Part shown: positions 1 through 8,843 of the stretch, piece after piece | How the letters are laid out: each line of letters begins with the position of its first letter | Position numbering within the stretch: the first letter of the stretch is position 1 | NCBI RefSeq assembly: GCF_030161575.1 | Contig: NZ_BSUL01000001.1 | Location: 1,364,001-1,428,000 of the forward strand | Direction of reading: 5' to 3' | Origin: Arenivirga flava | GTDB taxonomy: Bacteria > Actinomycetota > Actinomycetes > Actinomycetales > Microbacteriaceae | DNA: 64,000 nucleotides | Program-made: the position numbers and the translations under genes | The notes under the pieces: generated by a model | What the model saw: the letters and a program-made list of their open reading frames with translations, nothing else | Database searches by the model: none | What the model was told of the DNA's origin: nothing

Positions 1-690
1 GACGCGTTCGGTGCGTCCGTCGACTGGTGCGACGGGTACCGCTGCGAGACCAGCGTCCTGCTCGATGAGGGCCCGAGCTGGGTGACCCTGCAGCTCCGCG
101 CCGATGAGGGTTCTACACTGCTCGACACCGCATCGATGCGCTCCCGGTGGGATCCGGTGCTCGAGGTGGCCCTCGCGGAGACCCCCGCCGCGCTCGAAGC
201 AGTGCCCGATGCGCGGTCCGCTCAGCCGGCCTGCGACGATCTGCTCGGACTCGATGAGGCCAGCGCGCTGCTCGGCGAGACCGTCACGAAGGTGACGGAC
301 GCCGGGGACTGGTTGGAAGGCGCCACCGTCGTCGGCGAGAAGTGGCATCCGGCCTATCACGGCACCGCGTGCCGCTGGGGTGACACCCAGGAGGGCGCCG
401 CGGTCCACGTGGCGTTCATCGCCGCACCGGACTGGGTCCGGGCCGCGTCGTTCGAGCGGGTGGGGCCGACGGAGTCCGGCTTCCGGCATACCCCGCTGAC
501 CGGCGAGTCCATCACCATCGACGGCGCCTCCGACGCCTGGCAGTTCTGCCGGGAGCCCGGCGACGGCATCGAGGAGTGCCGGGTGGATCTGCAGGTCGGC
601 GACGTCTGGCTGCAGCTGGAGGGGTTCGGCGTCGACGAGCCGCTCGCCGTCGCGGAGGCCGTCGCCCGGAACCTGGCCGGTCGCGCCTGA
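1..690 (+). CDS. Hypothetical protein with duplicated domain, 5' end outside window
   Basis: The frame is open from the first base, so this is the C-terminal 229 residues of a longer protein; the start lies off the left edge. The visible part holds the end of one domain copy and a complete second copy. The first ends with a C-D-G-Y-R-C-E-T pattern followed by SWVTLQL (visible residues 10-33). The second begins near LLGLDEASALLGETV and ends with C-R-E-P-G-D-G-I-E-E-C followed by VWLQLEG near the C-terminus. Both carry a conserved Cys pair before an amphipathic strand, so the protein looks like a tandem duplication of a disulfide-type domain and may be exported. I do not recognise the family and assign no function. 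It stops 34 bases before the quinone reductase on the same strand. Confidence 0.6.
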   Translation, partial: DAFGASVDWCDGYRCETSVLLDEGPSWVTLQLRADEGSTLLDTASMRSRWDPVLEVALAETPAALEAVPDARSAQPACDDLLGLDEASALLGETVTKVTDAGDWLEGATVVGEKWHPAYHGTACRWGDTQEGAAVHVAFIAAPDWVRAASFERVGPTESGFRHTPLTGESITIDGASDAWQFCREPGDGIEECRVDLQVGDVWLQLEGFGVDEPLAVAEAVARNLAGRA

Positions 691-724
691 GTCGGAGCAC
701 ATCCCCGCACGGCAGACTGGGCGG

Positions 725-1705
725 ATGCGCGCCATCACCATCAGCCGGCCCGGCGGTCCCGAGGTCCTCACCGTCTCCGAGGTCGAGGAGCCGGCGCCCG
801 GGCCGCACGAGGTCGTGATCGACGTCGCCGCCGCCGGGGTCAACCGCGCGGACGTCGCACAGCGCCAGGGCGTGTATCCCCCGCCCGAGGGCGCTCCGGC
901 CTGGCCGGGCCTGGAGGTGTCCGGCATCGTCGTGGCGCTCGGCGCGTCCGTGTCGCAGTGGAGGGTCGGGGACTACGTCGTGGCGCTCCTGAGCGGCGGC
1001 GGCTACGCCGATCGGGTCGCGGTGGACGAAGGTCTCGTGCTGCCGATGCCGAAGGGCGTCGATCTCGCGCTCGCCGCGGGCCTGCCCGAGGCCGTCGCCA
1101 CCGTCTGGTCGAACCTGGTGCTCGAGGCGGGCCTGCGCGAGGGCGATGTGCTGCTCGTGCACGGCGGCGCGAGCGGTGTCGGTACGATCGCCATCCAGAT
1201 CGGCGCGGCGCTCGGCGCCACCGTGTACGCGACCGCGGGCAGCGCCGAGAAGGTCGCGCTCTGCGAGCAGCTCGGCGCCGCGCGGGGCATCGACTACCGC
1301 GGCGAGGACTTCGTCGAGGTCGTCCAGCAGGAGACGGAAGGCCGGGGCGTCGACGTGATCCTCGACATGGTCGGCGGCGACTACCTCGCGCGCGACGTGG
1401 CGGCGCTCGCGACGGGCGGGCGCATCCAGCTCATCGCGACGCAGCGCGGTCGCGAGGCCACGATCGACGCGTCGGTGCTCATGGCCAAGCGCGCCCGCAT
1501 CCACGGCACGACGCTGCGCGCACGTCCGCTCGAGGAACGCCGGGCCATCGTCGCCGCCGTGCGCGAGCACGCCTGGCCGCTCGTCGAGCGCGGCGCGGTG
1601 CAGGTGTTCCTCGACAGCGCCTACCCGCTGGACTTCGCAGCCACCGCGCACCGCCGGATGGAGTCCGGCGAGCACGCGGGCAAGATCCTGCTGGCGGTGC
1701 GCTGA
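725..1705 (+). CDS. NAD(P)H-quinone oxidoreductase (MDR superfamily, PIG3-like)
   Basis: Medium-chain dehydrogenase/reductase of 326 aa without the structural zinc-binding cysteines, typical of quinone oxidoreductases that move electrons from NADPH to quinones in the cytosol. The GroES-like N-terminal half contains the family signature around AAGVNRADVAQRQG and GLEVSGIVVALG. The Rossmann half has the glycine motif HGGASGVG near residues 146-153, followed by an Ala-rich helix. It runs to the conserved C-terminal HAGKILL. The length matches PIG3-like enzymes. A CAGACT box lies 6 nt before the ATG, consistent with a leaderless start, and GGGCGG could act as a weak ribosome site. No partner gene suggests a specific substrate. 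Confidence 0.9.
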   Translation: MRAITISRPGGPEVLTVSEVEEPAPGPHEVVIDVAAAGVNRADVAQRQGVYPPPEGAPAWPGLEVSGIVVALGASVSQWRVGDYVVALLSGGGYADRVAVDEGLVLPMPKGVDLALAAGLPEAVATVWSNLVLEAGLREGDVLLVHGGASGVGTIAIQIGAALGATVYATAGSAEKVALCEQLGAARGIDYRGEDFVEVVQQETEGRGVDVILDMVGGDYLARDVAALATGGRIQLIATQRGREATIDASVLMAKRARIHGTTLRARPLEERRAIVAAVREHAWPLVERGAVQVFLDSAYPLDFAATAHRRMESGEHAGKILLAVR

Positions 1706-1721
1706 GCGCGTCTCAGAGGCA

Positions 1722-1770
1722 CGACTCAGCACCGCTGCGACAAGTCAGCAGCGGGGAAGGTGCTGACTCG
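1722..1770. repeat. Nested inverted repeat between quinone reductase and ptsI
   Basis: CGACTCAGCACC (1722-1733) is repeated inverted with one mismatch at 1759-1770. Inside it, GCTGC (1734-1738) pairs with GCAGC (1748-1752). A further partial copy of the arm, GGTGCTGAGTT, follows at 1778-1788. The two genes converge here, so it may act as a terminator for the plus-strand gene, but the arms and loop layout also fit a small repetitive element. Confidence 0.55.
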
Positions 1771-1820
1771 TCGCCGAGGTGCTGAGTTCTTCCGCACGGA
1801 ACGTCGGGGCACGAGACGGC

Positions 1821-1851
1821 GAGGGCCGGTGCGCGCAGCGCACCGGCCCTC
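1821..1851 (-). terminator. Strong GC hairpin downstream of ptsI
   Basis: A perfect 14-bp stem starting GAGGGCCGGT with a 3-nt loop sits 15 bases beyond the ptsI stop codon. There is no long U-tract, as is usual for terminators in very GC-rich actinobacteria. It could stop transcription arriving from either side. Confidence 0.75.
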
Positions 1852-1865
1852 CGTCGTGAGCGGCG

Positions 1866-3508
1866 TCAGGCCGCGGCGGCCGCCTCTCGGGCGGCGGCGG
1901 CGGACGGCGCGGCGAGTGCCGCGGCGGCCTTGGCGCGGGCCTGCTCGAGGGTGACGCCGGCGAGCTCGGCGCGCACGTCGGCGAGCGCGGCGGGCGTCAT
2001 CGAGAGCGTCGTGGCGCCGAGACCGACGAGCACGACGGCGAGCTGCGGGTCGGCGGCGGCCTCGCCGCAGATGCCCACGGCCTTGCCCGCGTCCGCGCCG
2101 GCGTCGCCGAGCAGCTTCACCAGGCGCAGCACGGCGGGGTGCCACGGGTCCTGATAGCTCGCGACGGATCCGAGCATCCGGTCGGCGGCGAGCGTGTACT
2201 GGGTAAGGTCGTTCGTGCCGATCGACACGAAGTCGGCGGTGGCGAGCACCTGGTCGGCGAGCACCGCGAGCGAGGGCACCTCGGCCATGACGCCGACGGT
2301 CTTGAGGCCGAGCTCCTTGCCGAGCGCGACGAAGTACTCGGTCTCCTCCGCGTCGGCGACCATCGGGGCCATCACCCAGAGGTCGGCCTCGGTGGCATCC
2401 TGCGCGCCCTTGAGCGCCAGGAGCTGTTCGCGCAGGATCTGCTCGCTGGCGCGGAGCGCGCGCAGGCCGCGCAGGCCGAGCGCGGGGTTCTCCTCGTGCG
2501 CGTCGTTGAGGAACGCGAGCGGCTTGTCGGCGCCGGCGTCGAGGGCGCGCACGACCACCTTCTTGCCCGGGAACGCCTCCAGCAGCTTCGTGTAGCTGGC
2601 CTGCTGGCTCTCGACGCTCGGCGCGGTCTTCGCGTCGAGGAAGAGGAACTCGGTGCGGAACAGGCCGACGCCCTCGGCGCCGAGGGCGACGGCCTCGGGG
2701 GCGTCGTCGGGAGATCCGACGTTGGCGAGCAGCGGCACCTGGTGCCCGTCCGCCAGCGCGCCGTCGGTGAGGGCGCCGCGGCCTGAGCCTTGCGCTCCGC
2801 GATGCGACGCTCCGCATCCGCCACCTCGTCGGCCGTGGGATCGACCGTGACGACGCCGCTGGCGGCATCCGCGATGACGACGGTGCCGTCCGCGAGGTCG
2901 AGGGCACCGGTGACCCCGACGATCGCGGGGATCGACTTCGAGCGGGCGAGGATGGCGGTGTGCGAGGTCGGGCCGCCGTCCCGCGTGACGAGTGCGAGCA
3001 CCTTGTCGAGGTCGAGCAGCGCGGTGTCGGCCGGGGCGAGGTCGGGGGCGACCAGGATGAACGGGGTGTCGCTCTCGGGGACGCCGGGCGCCGGCACGCC
3101 GCGCAGGCGGGCGATGATGCGCTGCGCGACGTCGCCGAGGTCGGTCGCGCGCTCGGCCATGTAGCCGCCCATGCCGATGAGCAGATCGGCGAACGTCGCG
3201 AAGGCCTCGTGCACGGCGCGCTCGCCCGTACGGCCGCCGTCGATGCGACTATTCGCGTCATCGATGAGCGTCGGGTCCTGGGCCATGAGCGCCTGGGCGT
3301 CGAGCACGTCCTTGGCTTCTCCGCCAGCCTCGGCGCCGCGTTCGGTCAGGTCGGCGGCGACCGCGGCGAGCGCCTCGGCGACGCGGGCCTTCTCGGCGGC
3401 GACATCGCCGTCGAAGCGGGTCTCCTCCGGTTCGGGGAGGGGTTCGGGCATACGAAGAACGGGGCCGACCGCGACTGCACGGCCGACGCCCACACCGGTG
3501 AGTGACAT
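1866..3508 (-). pseudogene. ptsI: PTS enzyme I (phosphoenolpyruvate-protein phosphotransferase), frameshifted as sequenced
   Basis: Enzyme I of the sugar phosphotransferase system takes phosphate from PEP and passes it to HPr in the cytosol. The N-terminal part contains the phospho-histidine motif GGPTSHTAILAR. The C-terminal PEP-binding barrel shows GVGLFRTEFLF, IGTNDLTQYTLAADR and GICGEAAADP. The two halves lie in different frames. One extra C in the sense-strand CCC run at 2771-2773 joins them as AAAPLTDGALADGHQVP and gives about 547 residues, the normal family length. Because both halves are otherwise perfect, a missing base in the sequence is more likely than a dead gene. The ATG at 3508 is chosen because TAGAAT lies 7 nt upstream. 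No HPr gene or EII is adjacent. Confidence 0.9.
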
Positions 3509-3515
3509 GCCGGCG

Positions 3516-3521
3516 ATTCTA
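3516..3521 (-). promoter_or_regulatory. -10 box of a leaderless ptsI transcript
   Basis: TAGAAT on the minus strand lies 7 nt before the ptsI ATG, leaving room only for a transcript that begins at or next to the start codon. No Shine-Dalgarno sequence is present. Confidence 0.6.
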
Positions 3522-3669
3522 GGCGACCTGGTCGGATGCGCCCCTGCCGGAGGGAGCACGTGCAGCGACGGACGCGCGGCGCGACCGTGAACGCTGAGTG
3601 GGCGGTCCGAGGCGGCGAGCCGCCGCATCCGCTCGGCCAGACTGGACGCGACACGGAGGAGGACCGTCC

Positions 3670-4758
3670 ATGCCGGCACGACTGCAGCAGCTGATCAAGC
3701 GCGTGATGGCGCTGTTCCCGGTCCGGGTCGTGCTGCTCTTCTCCCAGAAGAACGGGCCGCTGCTGGCCAACGGACTGAGCTTCACGGCGCTGTTCTCGGT
3801 CTTCGCGGCGCTCTTCGTGGGCTTCTCGATCTTCGGCTTCGCCCTGCAGGGCAACCCGCTCCTGCAGTCCCAGGTGACCAGGTTCCTCGAGTCCCTCCTG
3901 CCCGGCCTGTTCGGCGAGGGCGGGCTGGACATCGGCGAGCTGCTGTCGCTCAACGAAAGCTTCTTCGACGATGTGGGGCTCATCGCCGTCATCACCGCCA
4001 TCGTGGGTGCGCTGATCGCGGTGAACACGGCGCTCAACTGGTTCGGCTCGTTCCGGATCGCCTCGCGTTCGCTCGCCGGCCTCGAGCCCCCGAAGACGAA
4101 CATCGTGCTGCTGAAGGTGCAGGACCTGCTCGTCGTGCTCGGCTTCGGCGCCGCGCTGCTGGTCTCCTTCGCCCTCCTGGCGGTCAGCACCGGGCTGCTC
4201 GAAGCCGTGCTCGGCTCGATCGGCATCGGCGAGGACTCGTTCATCGCCGGCACGGCCGCCCAGCTGATCACGCTCGGCGTCATGCTCGCCTTCGACACCG
4301 CCGTGCTCTGGGCCCTGTTCCGCATCGTCTCGGGCTTCCGCGCCCACTGGACGAACTTCTTCGCGGGCGCGCTGCTCGGGGCCATCGGCCTCGAGGTGCT
4401 GAAGTTCCTCGGCACCGCCCTCCTCGGCGGCGCGTCCAGCAATCCGCTCATCGCCACCTTCGCCATCCCGGTCGGACTGCTGATCTTCTTCAACCTGGTC
4501 TGCCAGCTCCTGCTCGTCGGCGCCTCCTGGGTGGCGGTCGGCATCGGGGACGACGAGGAGCGCAGGCAGCGAGCGGATGCGCACCAGAAGGCGGCGGTCA
4601 AGCTGCGGCGGGGCGGGCAGGTGCGCTGGACGGGCGGTCCGGCGTCCACGCCGGTCCCCCGCCGGCCGGCGCTGCGCTCCGCGGCCCCGCGGGCCTCGGA
4701 TGCGACGGAGCAGCCCCGGGGCTTCTGGGCGCAGCTGCGGCGCCGCTTCACGCGCTGA
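3670..4758 (+). CDS. YihY/UPF0761 family integral membrane protein
   Basis: A 362-residue polytopic membrane protein of the YihY (formerly BrkB) family. The N-terminal FSQKNGPLLANGLSFTAL is the usual entry to the first membrane helix of this family. About six hydrophobic segments follow, ending with the helix around PVGLLIFFNLVCQLLL. The last 60 residues are a basic, Arg/Pro-rich cytoplasmic tail. The ATG at 3670 is preferred over an upstream in-frame start because GGAGGAGG stands 6-13 nt before it and the family N-terminus begins here. Its biochemical role is not established. It precedes xthA by 31 bases but xthA has its own promoter box. Confidence 0.85.
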   Translation: MPARLQQLIKRVMALFPVRVVLLFSQKNGPLLANGLSFTALFSVFAALFVGFSIFGFALQGNPLLQSQVTRFLESLLPGLFGEGGLDIGELLSLNESFFDDVGLIAVITAIVGALIAVNTALNWFGSFRIASRSLAGLEPPKTNIVLLKVQDLLVVLGFGAALLVSFALLAVSTGLLEAVLGSIGIGEDSFIAGTAAQLITLGVMLAFDTAVLWALFRIVSGFRAHWTNFFAGALLGAIGLEVLKFLGTALLGGASSNPLIATFAIPVGLLIFFNLVCQLLLVGASWVAVGIGDDEERRQRADAHQKAAVKLRRGGQVRWTGGPASTPVPRRPALRSAAPRASDATEQPRGFWAQLRRRFTR

Positions 4759-4777
4759 GCGTGTCGGTGCCGCTCAC

Positions 4778-4783
4778 TAGACT
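4778..4783 (+). promoter_or_regulatory. -10 box of a leaderless xthA transcript
   Basis: TAGACT ends 6 nt before the xthA ATG at 4790. No ribosome-binding sequence fits in the gap, so a leaderless transcript is expected. Confidence 0.6.
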
Positions 4784-4789
4784 CGTCGC

Positions 4790-5638
4790 ATGAGCAAGCC
4801 CCTGCGCGTCGCCTCCGTCAACGTGAACGGCGTCCGCGCCGCCTTCCGCAACGGCATGGGCCCCTGGCTCGCCTCGCGCGACGTCGACATCCTCGCCCTG
4901 CAGGAGGTGCGCGCCGCGACGGACGACCTGACCAAGCTGCTCGGCCCGGAGTGGTCGGTGCTGCACGACGCCGCCACCGCGAAGGGGCGGGCCGGCGTCG
5001 CGCTCGCGAGCCGCCGCCCCGCCAGCATCCATCGCGTCGAGCTGGGGCCGGAGGAGTTCGACAGCGCCGGCCGCTGGCTCGAGGCCGACTTCGAGGTCGA
5101 GGGCGGCGAGATCGTCACCGTCGTGAGCACCTACGTGCACTCCGGCGAGGTCGACACCCCCAAGCAGGTCGAGAAGTGGAAGTTCCTCGACGCCATGACC
5201 GAGCGCCTGCCGAAGCTGCGCGAGCACAACCCGCTGGCCGTGGTGGTGGGAGACCTCAACGTCGGCCACCGCGAGCTCGACATCAAGAACTGGCGCGGCA
5301 ACCGCAAGAAGGCCGGCTTCCTGGCCGAGGAGCGCGCCTACTTCGACGCCTTCTTCGCCGAGGAGGGCTCGGCGGCGGAGACCGTCGACGGCTCCGAGCG
5401 CACCGGCCTCGGCTGGGTCGACGTCGGTCGGCGGCAGGCCGGCGAGGTCGAGGGTCCCTACACCTGGTGGAGCAACCGCGGGCAGGCCTTCGACAACGAC
5501 ACCGGGTGGCGCATCGACTACCACGTCGCCACCCCCGAGCTCGCCGCGAAGGTCGTCGACTACCGCGTCGACCGCGCCGCCAGCTACGCCGAGCGGTGGT
5601 CCGATCACGCCCCCGTCGTCGTCGACTACCAGCTCTGA
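4790..5638 (+). CDS. xthA: Exodeoxyribonuclease III (AP endonuclease)
   Basis: ExoIII-type nuclease of the endonuclease/exonuclease/phosphatase superfamily, acting in base excision repair on abasic sites and damaged 3' ends. The 282 aa show the family motifs in order: [12 protein letters not shown] at the start, the metal-binding Glu in LALQEV (about residue 38), the catalytic GDLNVGH (about 155), WRIDYH, and the His/Asp of [10 protein letters not shown] at the C-terminus. The length is normal. The gene is followed after 17 bases by trpS and a GNAT gene, forming a likely three-gene transcription unit. Confidence 0.94.
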   Translation: MSKPLRVASVNVNGVRAAFRNGMGPWLASRDVDILALQEVRAATDDLTKLLGPEWSVLHDAATAKGRAGVALASRRPASIHRVELGPEEFDSAGRWLEADFEVEGGEIVTVVSTYVHSGEVDTPKQVEKWKFLDAMTERLPKLREHNPLAVVVGDLNVGHRELDIKNWRGNRKKAGFLAEERAYFDAFFAEEGSAAETVDGSERTGLGWVDVGRRQAGEVEGPYTWWSNRGQAFDNDTGWRIDYHVATPELAAKVVDYRVDRAASYAERWSDHAPVVVDYQL

Positions 5639-5655
5639 ACCCCGCGAGGAACCGC

Positions 5656-6666
5656 ATGAACGACCGTCCCGTCATCCTGTCCGGCATGCAGCCGTCCTCC
5701 GGCTCGCTGCACCTGGGCAACTACCTCGGCGCGCTCGGCAACTGGGTGCGCATGCAGCAGGACTACGACGCCTACTTCTTCGTCGTGGACCTGCACGCGA
5801 TCACGGTGCCGCAGGACCCGGACGCGCTGCGCGCGGCGACCCGCGCGACCGCTGCGCAGTACATCGCGGCCGGCATCGACCCGCAGCAGTCGACCCTGTT
5901 CATCCAGTCCCACGTGCCGGCGCACGCCGAGCTCGCGTGGGTACTCAACACCCTCACCGGCTTCGGCGAGGCCGCCCGCATGACGCAGTTCAAGGACAAG
6001 TCGGCGAAGCACGGCACCGACGCCGCGTCGGTGGGGCTCTTCACCTACCCGATCCTCATGTCGGCCGACATCCTGCTCTACCAGGCGGACGCGGTGCCGG
6101 TCGGCGACGACCAGCGGCAGCACCTCGAGCTGACCCGGGACCTCGCGACGCGCTTCAACAGCCGCTTCGGCGAGACCTTCGTCGTGCCCGAGGCCTTCAT
6201 CGGCAAGGAGGGCGCGCGCATCTACGACCTGCAGCACCCGACCGCGAAGATGTCGAAGTCGGCGGAGTCGGATGCGGGCCTCATCCGCGTGATGGACGAG
6301 GCGAACGTGACGAAGAAGAAGATCATGCGCGCGGTGACGGATGCGGACGGCGAGATCCGCTTCGACCGCGAGGCGAAGCCGGGCATCGCGAACCTGCTGA
6401 CGATCTTCGCCACGATGACCGGGCGCACGACCGACTCGCTCGTCGAGGAGTTCGCCGGCGGTGGTTACGGCGATCTGAAGAAGGCGCTGGTGGAGGTGGT
6501 GACCGAGCGGCTCGGTGCGATCCGCACCCGCACGCTCGAGCTGCTGGACGACCCCGCCGAGCTCGACCGCACCCTCGGCGCCGCCGCCGACCGCGCGAAC
6601 GAGCGCGCGGAGGCGACGCTCGCGACCGTGTACGACCGCATCGGGCTGCTGCGCCGACCCCGCTGA
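5656..6666 (+). CDS. trpS: Tryptophanyl-tRNA synthetase
   Basis: Class I aminoacyl-tRNA synthetase that charges tRNA-Trp. The HIGH signature is HLGN at residues 19-22, preceded by the Trp-specific GMQPSSG. KMSKS is intact at residues 198-202. The motif [10 protein letters not shown], which contacts tryptophan and the adenylate, is present. The 336-aa length is normal for the bacterial enzyme. The start at 5656 has GAGGA 6 nt upstream. Its stop codon overlaps the ATG of the next gene as TGATG, so translational coupling with the acetyltransferase is likely. Confidence 0.96.
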   Translation: MNDRPVILSGMQPSSGSLHLGNYLGALGNWVRMQQDYDAYFFVVDLHAITVPQDPDALRAATRATAAQYIAAGIDPQQSTLFIQSHVPAHAELAWVLNTLTGFGEAARMTQFKDKSAKHGTDAASVGLFTYPILMSADILLYQADAVPVGDDQRQHLELTRDLATRFNSRFGETFVVPEAFIGKEGARIYDLQHPTAKMSKSAESDAGLIRVMDEANVTKKKIMRAVTDADGEIRFDREAKPGIANLLTIFATMTGRTTDSLVEEFAGGGYGDLKKALVEVVTERLGAIRTRTLELLDDPAELDRTLGAAADRANERAEATLATVYDRIGLLRRPR

Positions 6667-7214
6667 TGGAGCCGGTCGATCTGCGGTCGGGACGCGTGCT
6701 GCTCGACCAGCCCGGCCCGGACGACGCAGCCGCGATGGTGGCCGCACTGAACCGCCCGGAGATCGAGCGCGTGCTCACCACGCCGTGGCCGTACGGCCCC
6801 GAACACGCCGAGGACTTCATCGGTCGCCACGTGCCGGAGGGCTGGCGCACGGAGCGGGAGTTCACCTGGGCGCTGCGAGCGCCCGGCTCCCCCGAGCTCG
6901 CCGGCGTGATCGGGCTGCGCACCGGGCGGCCCGACGTGGGCTACTGGACCGTGCCGGCCTCGCGCGGCCGCGGACTGTGCGCGGAGGCGGTGCGCCTCGT
7001 CGCCGACTGGTGGTTCGCGCGCGGTGGCGCGGCGCTGGCCTGGGAGTGCGTGGCCGGCAACGTCGCCTCACTCGGCGTCGCCCGCGCCGCGGGCTTCCGG
7101 TTCACGGGCGCGGCGCCCTCGCACGGGCCGTACCGCGACGGCGCGCATCCGCTCTCCTGGCACGGCGTGCTCGATCCCGGGCCGCGGCGGCGCCACGACG
7201 GCTGGCCGGTGTGA
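6666..7214 (+). CDS. GNAT family N-acetyltransferase (RimJ/RimL-like)
   Basis: A 182-residue GNAT acetyltransferase. It starts like the RimJ/RimL group, which acetylate N-terminal residues or small amines: PVDLRSGRVLLDQPGPDD. The acetyl-CoA motif A appears as VGYWTVPASRGRGLCAEAV (about residues 93-111). The later NVASLGVARAAGFRF segment is the typical strand-helix before the last strand. The substrate cannot be deduced. It overlaps the trpS stop by one base and is probably co-translated with it. Its C-terminus PGPRRRHDGWPV extends slightly past the core domain. Confidence 0.85.
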   Translation: MEPVDLRSGRVLLDQPGPDDAAAMVAALNRPEIERVLTTPWPYGPEHAEDFIGRHVPEGWRTEREFTWALRAPGSPELAGVIGLRTGRPDVGYWTVPASRGRGLCAEAVRLVADWWFARGGAALAWECVAGNVASLGVARAAGFRFTGAAPSHGPYRDGAHPLSWHGVLDPGPRRRHDGWPV

Positions 7215-7299
7215 CCGACCGGCACTCGGGCCGGCGGCAGCGGAGCTGACGGCCGGCGCCACCAACCGCCCCGCGGGCGGCGCATGGGGCGCGAGGGCG

Positions 7300-7305
7300 T
7301 ACGAT
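7300..7305 (+). promoter_or_regulatory. -10 box of the riboflavin operon
   Basis: TACGAT lies about 12 nt before the first base of the FMN aptamer, so transcription should begin just ahead of the riboswitch. No convincing -35 box was identified. Confidence 0.4.
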
Positions 7306-7316
7306 GGCGGCACGTT

Positions 7317-7461
7317 ACGTGCTCCGGGGTCGGTGGGAATCCGAACCGGCGGTACAGTCCGCGACCCGCGGAGGGCTCAGGCCCGAGGCGGTTGAGCCGG
7401 TTCGATTCCGGCACCGACGGTGATCAGGCCCCTCAGCCTGTAGTCCGGATGGGAGGCAGCA
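7317..7461 (+). promoter_or_regulatory. FMN riboswitch (RFN element)
   Basis: The aptamer carries the conserved RFN blocks in order: GCTCCGGGGTCGGTG, GGAATCCGAACCGGCGGT, AGTCCGCGACCC, a variable stem around 7372-7398, GATTCCGGCACCGACGGT, and the closing AGTCCGGATGGGAGGCAGC. It senses flavin mononucleotide and represses riboflavin synthesis genes. About 160 nt separate it from the riboflavin synthase ATG at 7621. In that leader CGAACGGAT near 7462 can pair with ATCCGTTC near 7497, a possible expression-platform stem. The second structure around GCGCACGCGTGCAC is less clear. Confidence 0.95.
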
Positions 7462-7620
7462 CGAACGGATCGGAACCGCCGGCGACGGCGCGCCCGCATC
7501 CGTTCCTGACGCATCAGCGCACGCGTGCACCCGCACCCGTGCGCGAGCACACCCCGGACCACTCCCATGCAGGAGACGGGCCGCCCGCCCGCCTCCGCGA
7601 GCGAGAGCAGGTCCATCCGA

Positions 7621-8232
7621 ATGTTCACCGGCATCATCGAAGAGCGCGGCGAGGTCGTGCGCTGGGAGCCCGACGGCGACGCCGCACGGCTCACCGTGCG
7701 CGGCCCGATCGCCGTCAGCGACGCATCCCACGGCGACTCCATCTCCGTGAACGGCGTCTGCCTCACGGTCGTCGATCAGGGCGACGACTGGTTCACGGCC
7801 GACGTCATGGCCGAGTCGATCACCCGTTCCACCCTCGGCGCGGTACGGCCCGGCCAGCGCGTCAACCTCGAGCGCGCCGCCCGGGTCGGCGACCGCCTCG
7901 GCGGCCACATCGTGCAGGGTCACGTCGACGGCACCGCCGAGCTGCTGTCGATCGCCCCCGGCGCCGCGTGGCGGGTGCTGCGCTTCTCGCTGCCCGCCGA
8001 GCACGCCCACCTGGTGGCGCAGAAGGGCTCGATCACCCTGGACGGCGTCTCGTTGACCGTCAGCGGCGTCGGCGATGACTGGCTCGAGGTCTCCCTGATC
8101 CCCGAGACGCTCGTGGCGACCAGCCTGGGCGACCTCGTCGTCGGCGAACGCGTCAACCTCGAGACCGACGTGCTGGCACGCCAGGTCGAGCGCCTCGTCG
8201 CGGTGCGCGGACTCGAGGGGGTCGCGCGGTGA
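7621..8232 (+). CDS. ribE: Riboflavin synthase, alpha subunit
   Basis: Catalyses dismutation of two 6,7-dimethyl-8-ribityllumazine molecules to riboflavin. The 203-aa protein starts with the invariant MFTGIIEERG, which fixes the ATG at 7621 although the frame stays open upstream. Two lumazine-binding domains follow. The first holds GDSISVNGVCLTVV and VNLERAARVGDRLGGHIVQGHVDG (split by this description at the second Gly); the second holds KGSITLDGVSLTVSG and VNLETDVLARQVERL. The length is normal. It is the first gene behind the FMN riboswitch and its stop overlaps the GTG start of ribB (GTGA). Confidence 0.95.
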   Translation: MFTGIIEERGEVVRWEPDGDAARLTVRGPIAVSDASHGDSISVNGVCLTVVDQGDDWFTADVMAESITRSTLGAVRPGQRVNLERAARVGDRLGGHIVQGHVDGTAELLSIAPGAAWRVLRFSLPAEHAHLVAQKGSITLDGVSLTVSGVGDDWLEVSLIPETLVATSLGDLVVGERVNLETDVLARQVERLVAVRGLEGVAR

Positions 8233-8843
8233 GCCTCGCCACGATCCCCGAGGCCGTCGCCGCGCTGGCGGCGGGGCGTCCCGTCATCGTCGTCGACGAC
8301 GAGGGGCGCGAGAACGAGGGCGACGTCGTACTCGCCGCCGAGCTCGCCACCGCCGAGACGATCGCCTGGACGGTGCGCAACACCTCCGGCTTCCTCTGCG
8401 CGCCGCTCGCCCCCGAGCTGGCGGATGCGCTCGAGCTGCCGCCCATGGTGGCCGTCAACCAGGATCCGCGCGGCACCGCCTACACGGTGACGGTCGACGC
8501 CGCCCAGGGCGTGACCACGGGCATCAGCGCCGCGGACCGGGCACGCACGCTGCGGGTGCTGGCGGATCCCGCATCCGTCGCCGCCGACCTCCTCAGGCCC
8601 GGGCACATCGTGCCGCTGCGCGGTCGCGCGGGCGGCGTGCTCGAGCGGCCCGGCCACACCGAGGCGTCGCTCGACCTGCTCGCCCTGGCGGGGCTGCGGC
8701 CGGCCGCCGTCATCGGCGAGATCGTGGGCGAGGACGGCTCGATGGCGCAGCTGCCGGAGCTGCTCGCCCTCGGCGAGCGCGAGGGCGTGCCGGTCGTGAC
8801 CATCGCCGACCTCGTCGAGCTCCGGACGGAGGCGGCGGCGTGA
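8229..8843 (+). CDS. ribB: 3,4-dihydroxy-2-butanone 4-phosphate synthase, stand-alone
   Basis: Converts ribulose 5-phosphate to the four-carbon precursor of lumazine. The metal-binding loop DDEGRENEGDVV is at about residues 23-34, with the later conserved TGISAADRARTL and RPGHIVPLRGRAGGVLER; GHTEASLDL supplies the second metal ligand His. At 204 aa it ends right after the synthase domain (VVTIADLVELR). Many actinobacteria instead have a RibBA fusion continuing into GTP cyclohydrolase II, which is missing here. It overlaps both neighbours by 4 bases, so the three genes are translationally coupled. Confidence 0.94.
   Translation: MSLATIPEAVAALAAGRPVIVVDDEGRENEGDVVLAAELATAETIAWTVRNTSGFLCAPLAPELADALELPPMVAVNQDPRGTAYTVTVDAAQGVTTGISAADRARTLRVLADPASVAADLLRPGHIVPLRGRAGGVLERPGHTEASLDLLALAGLRPAAVIGEIVGEDGSMAQLPELLALGEREGVPVVTIADLVELRTEAAA

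Noticed and set aside
2771-2773. Programmed ribosomal frameshift in ptsI
   Set aside because: No slippery heptamer or downstream pseudoknot is apparent, family members are not frameshifted, and four other genes show the same homopolymer lesion.
8229-8843. Truncated or frameshifted RibBA
   Set aside because: The stop overlaps the ribH start in a clean GTGA junction, and no cyclohydrolase II sequence lies in any frame downstream.
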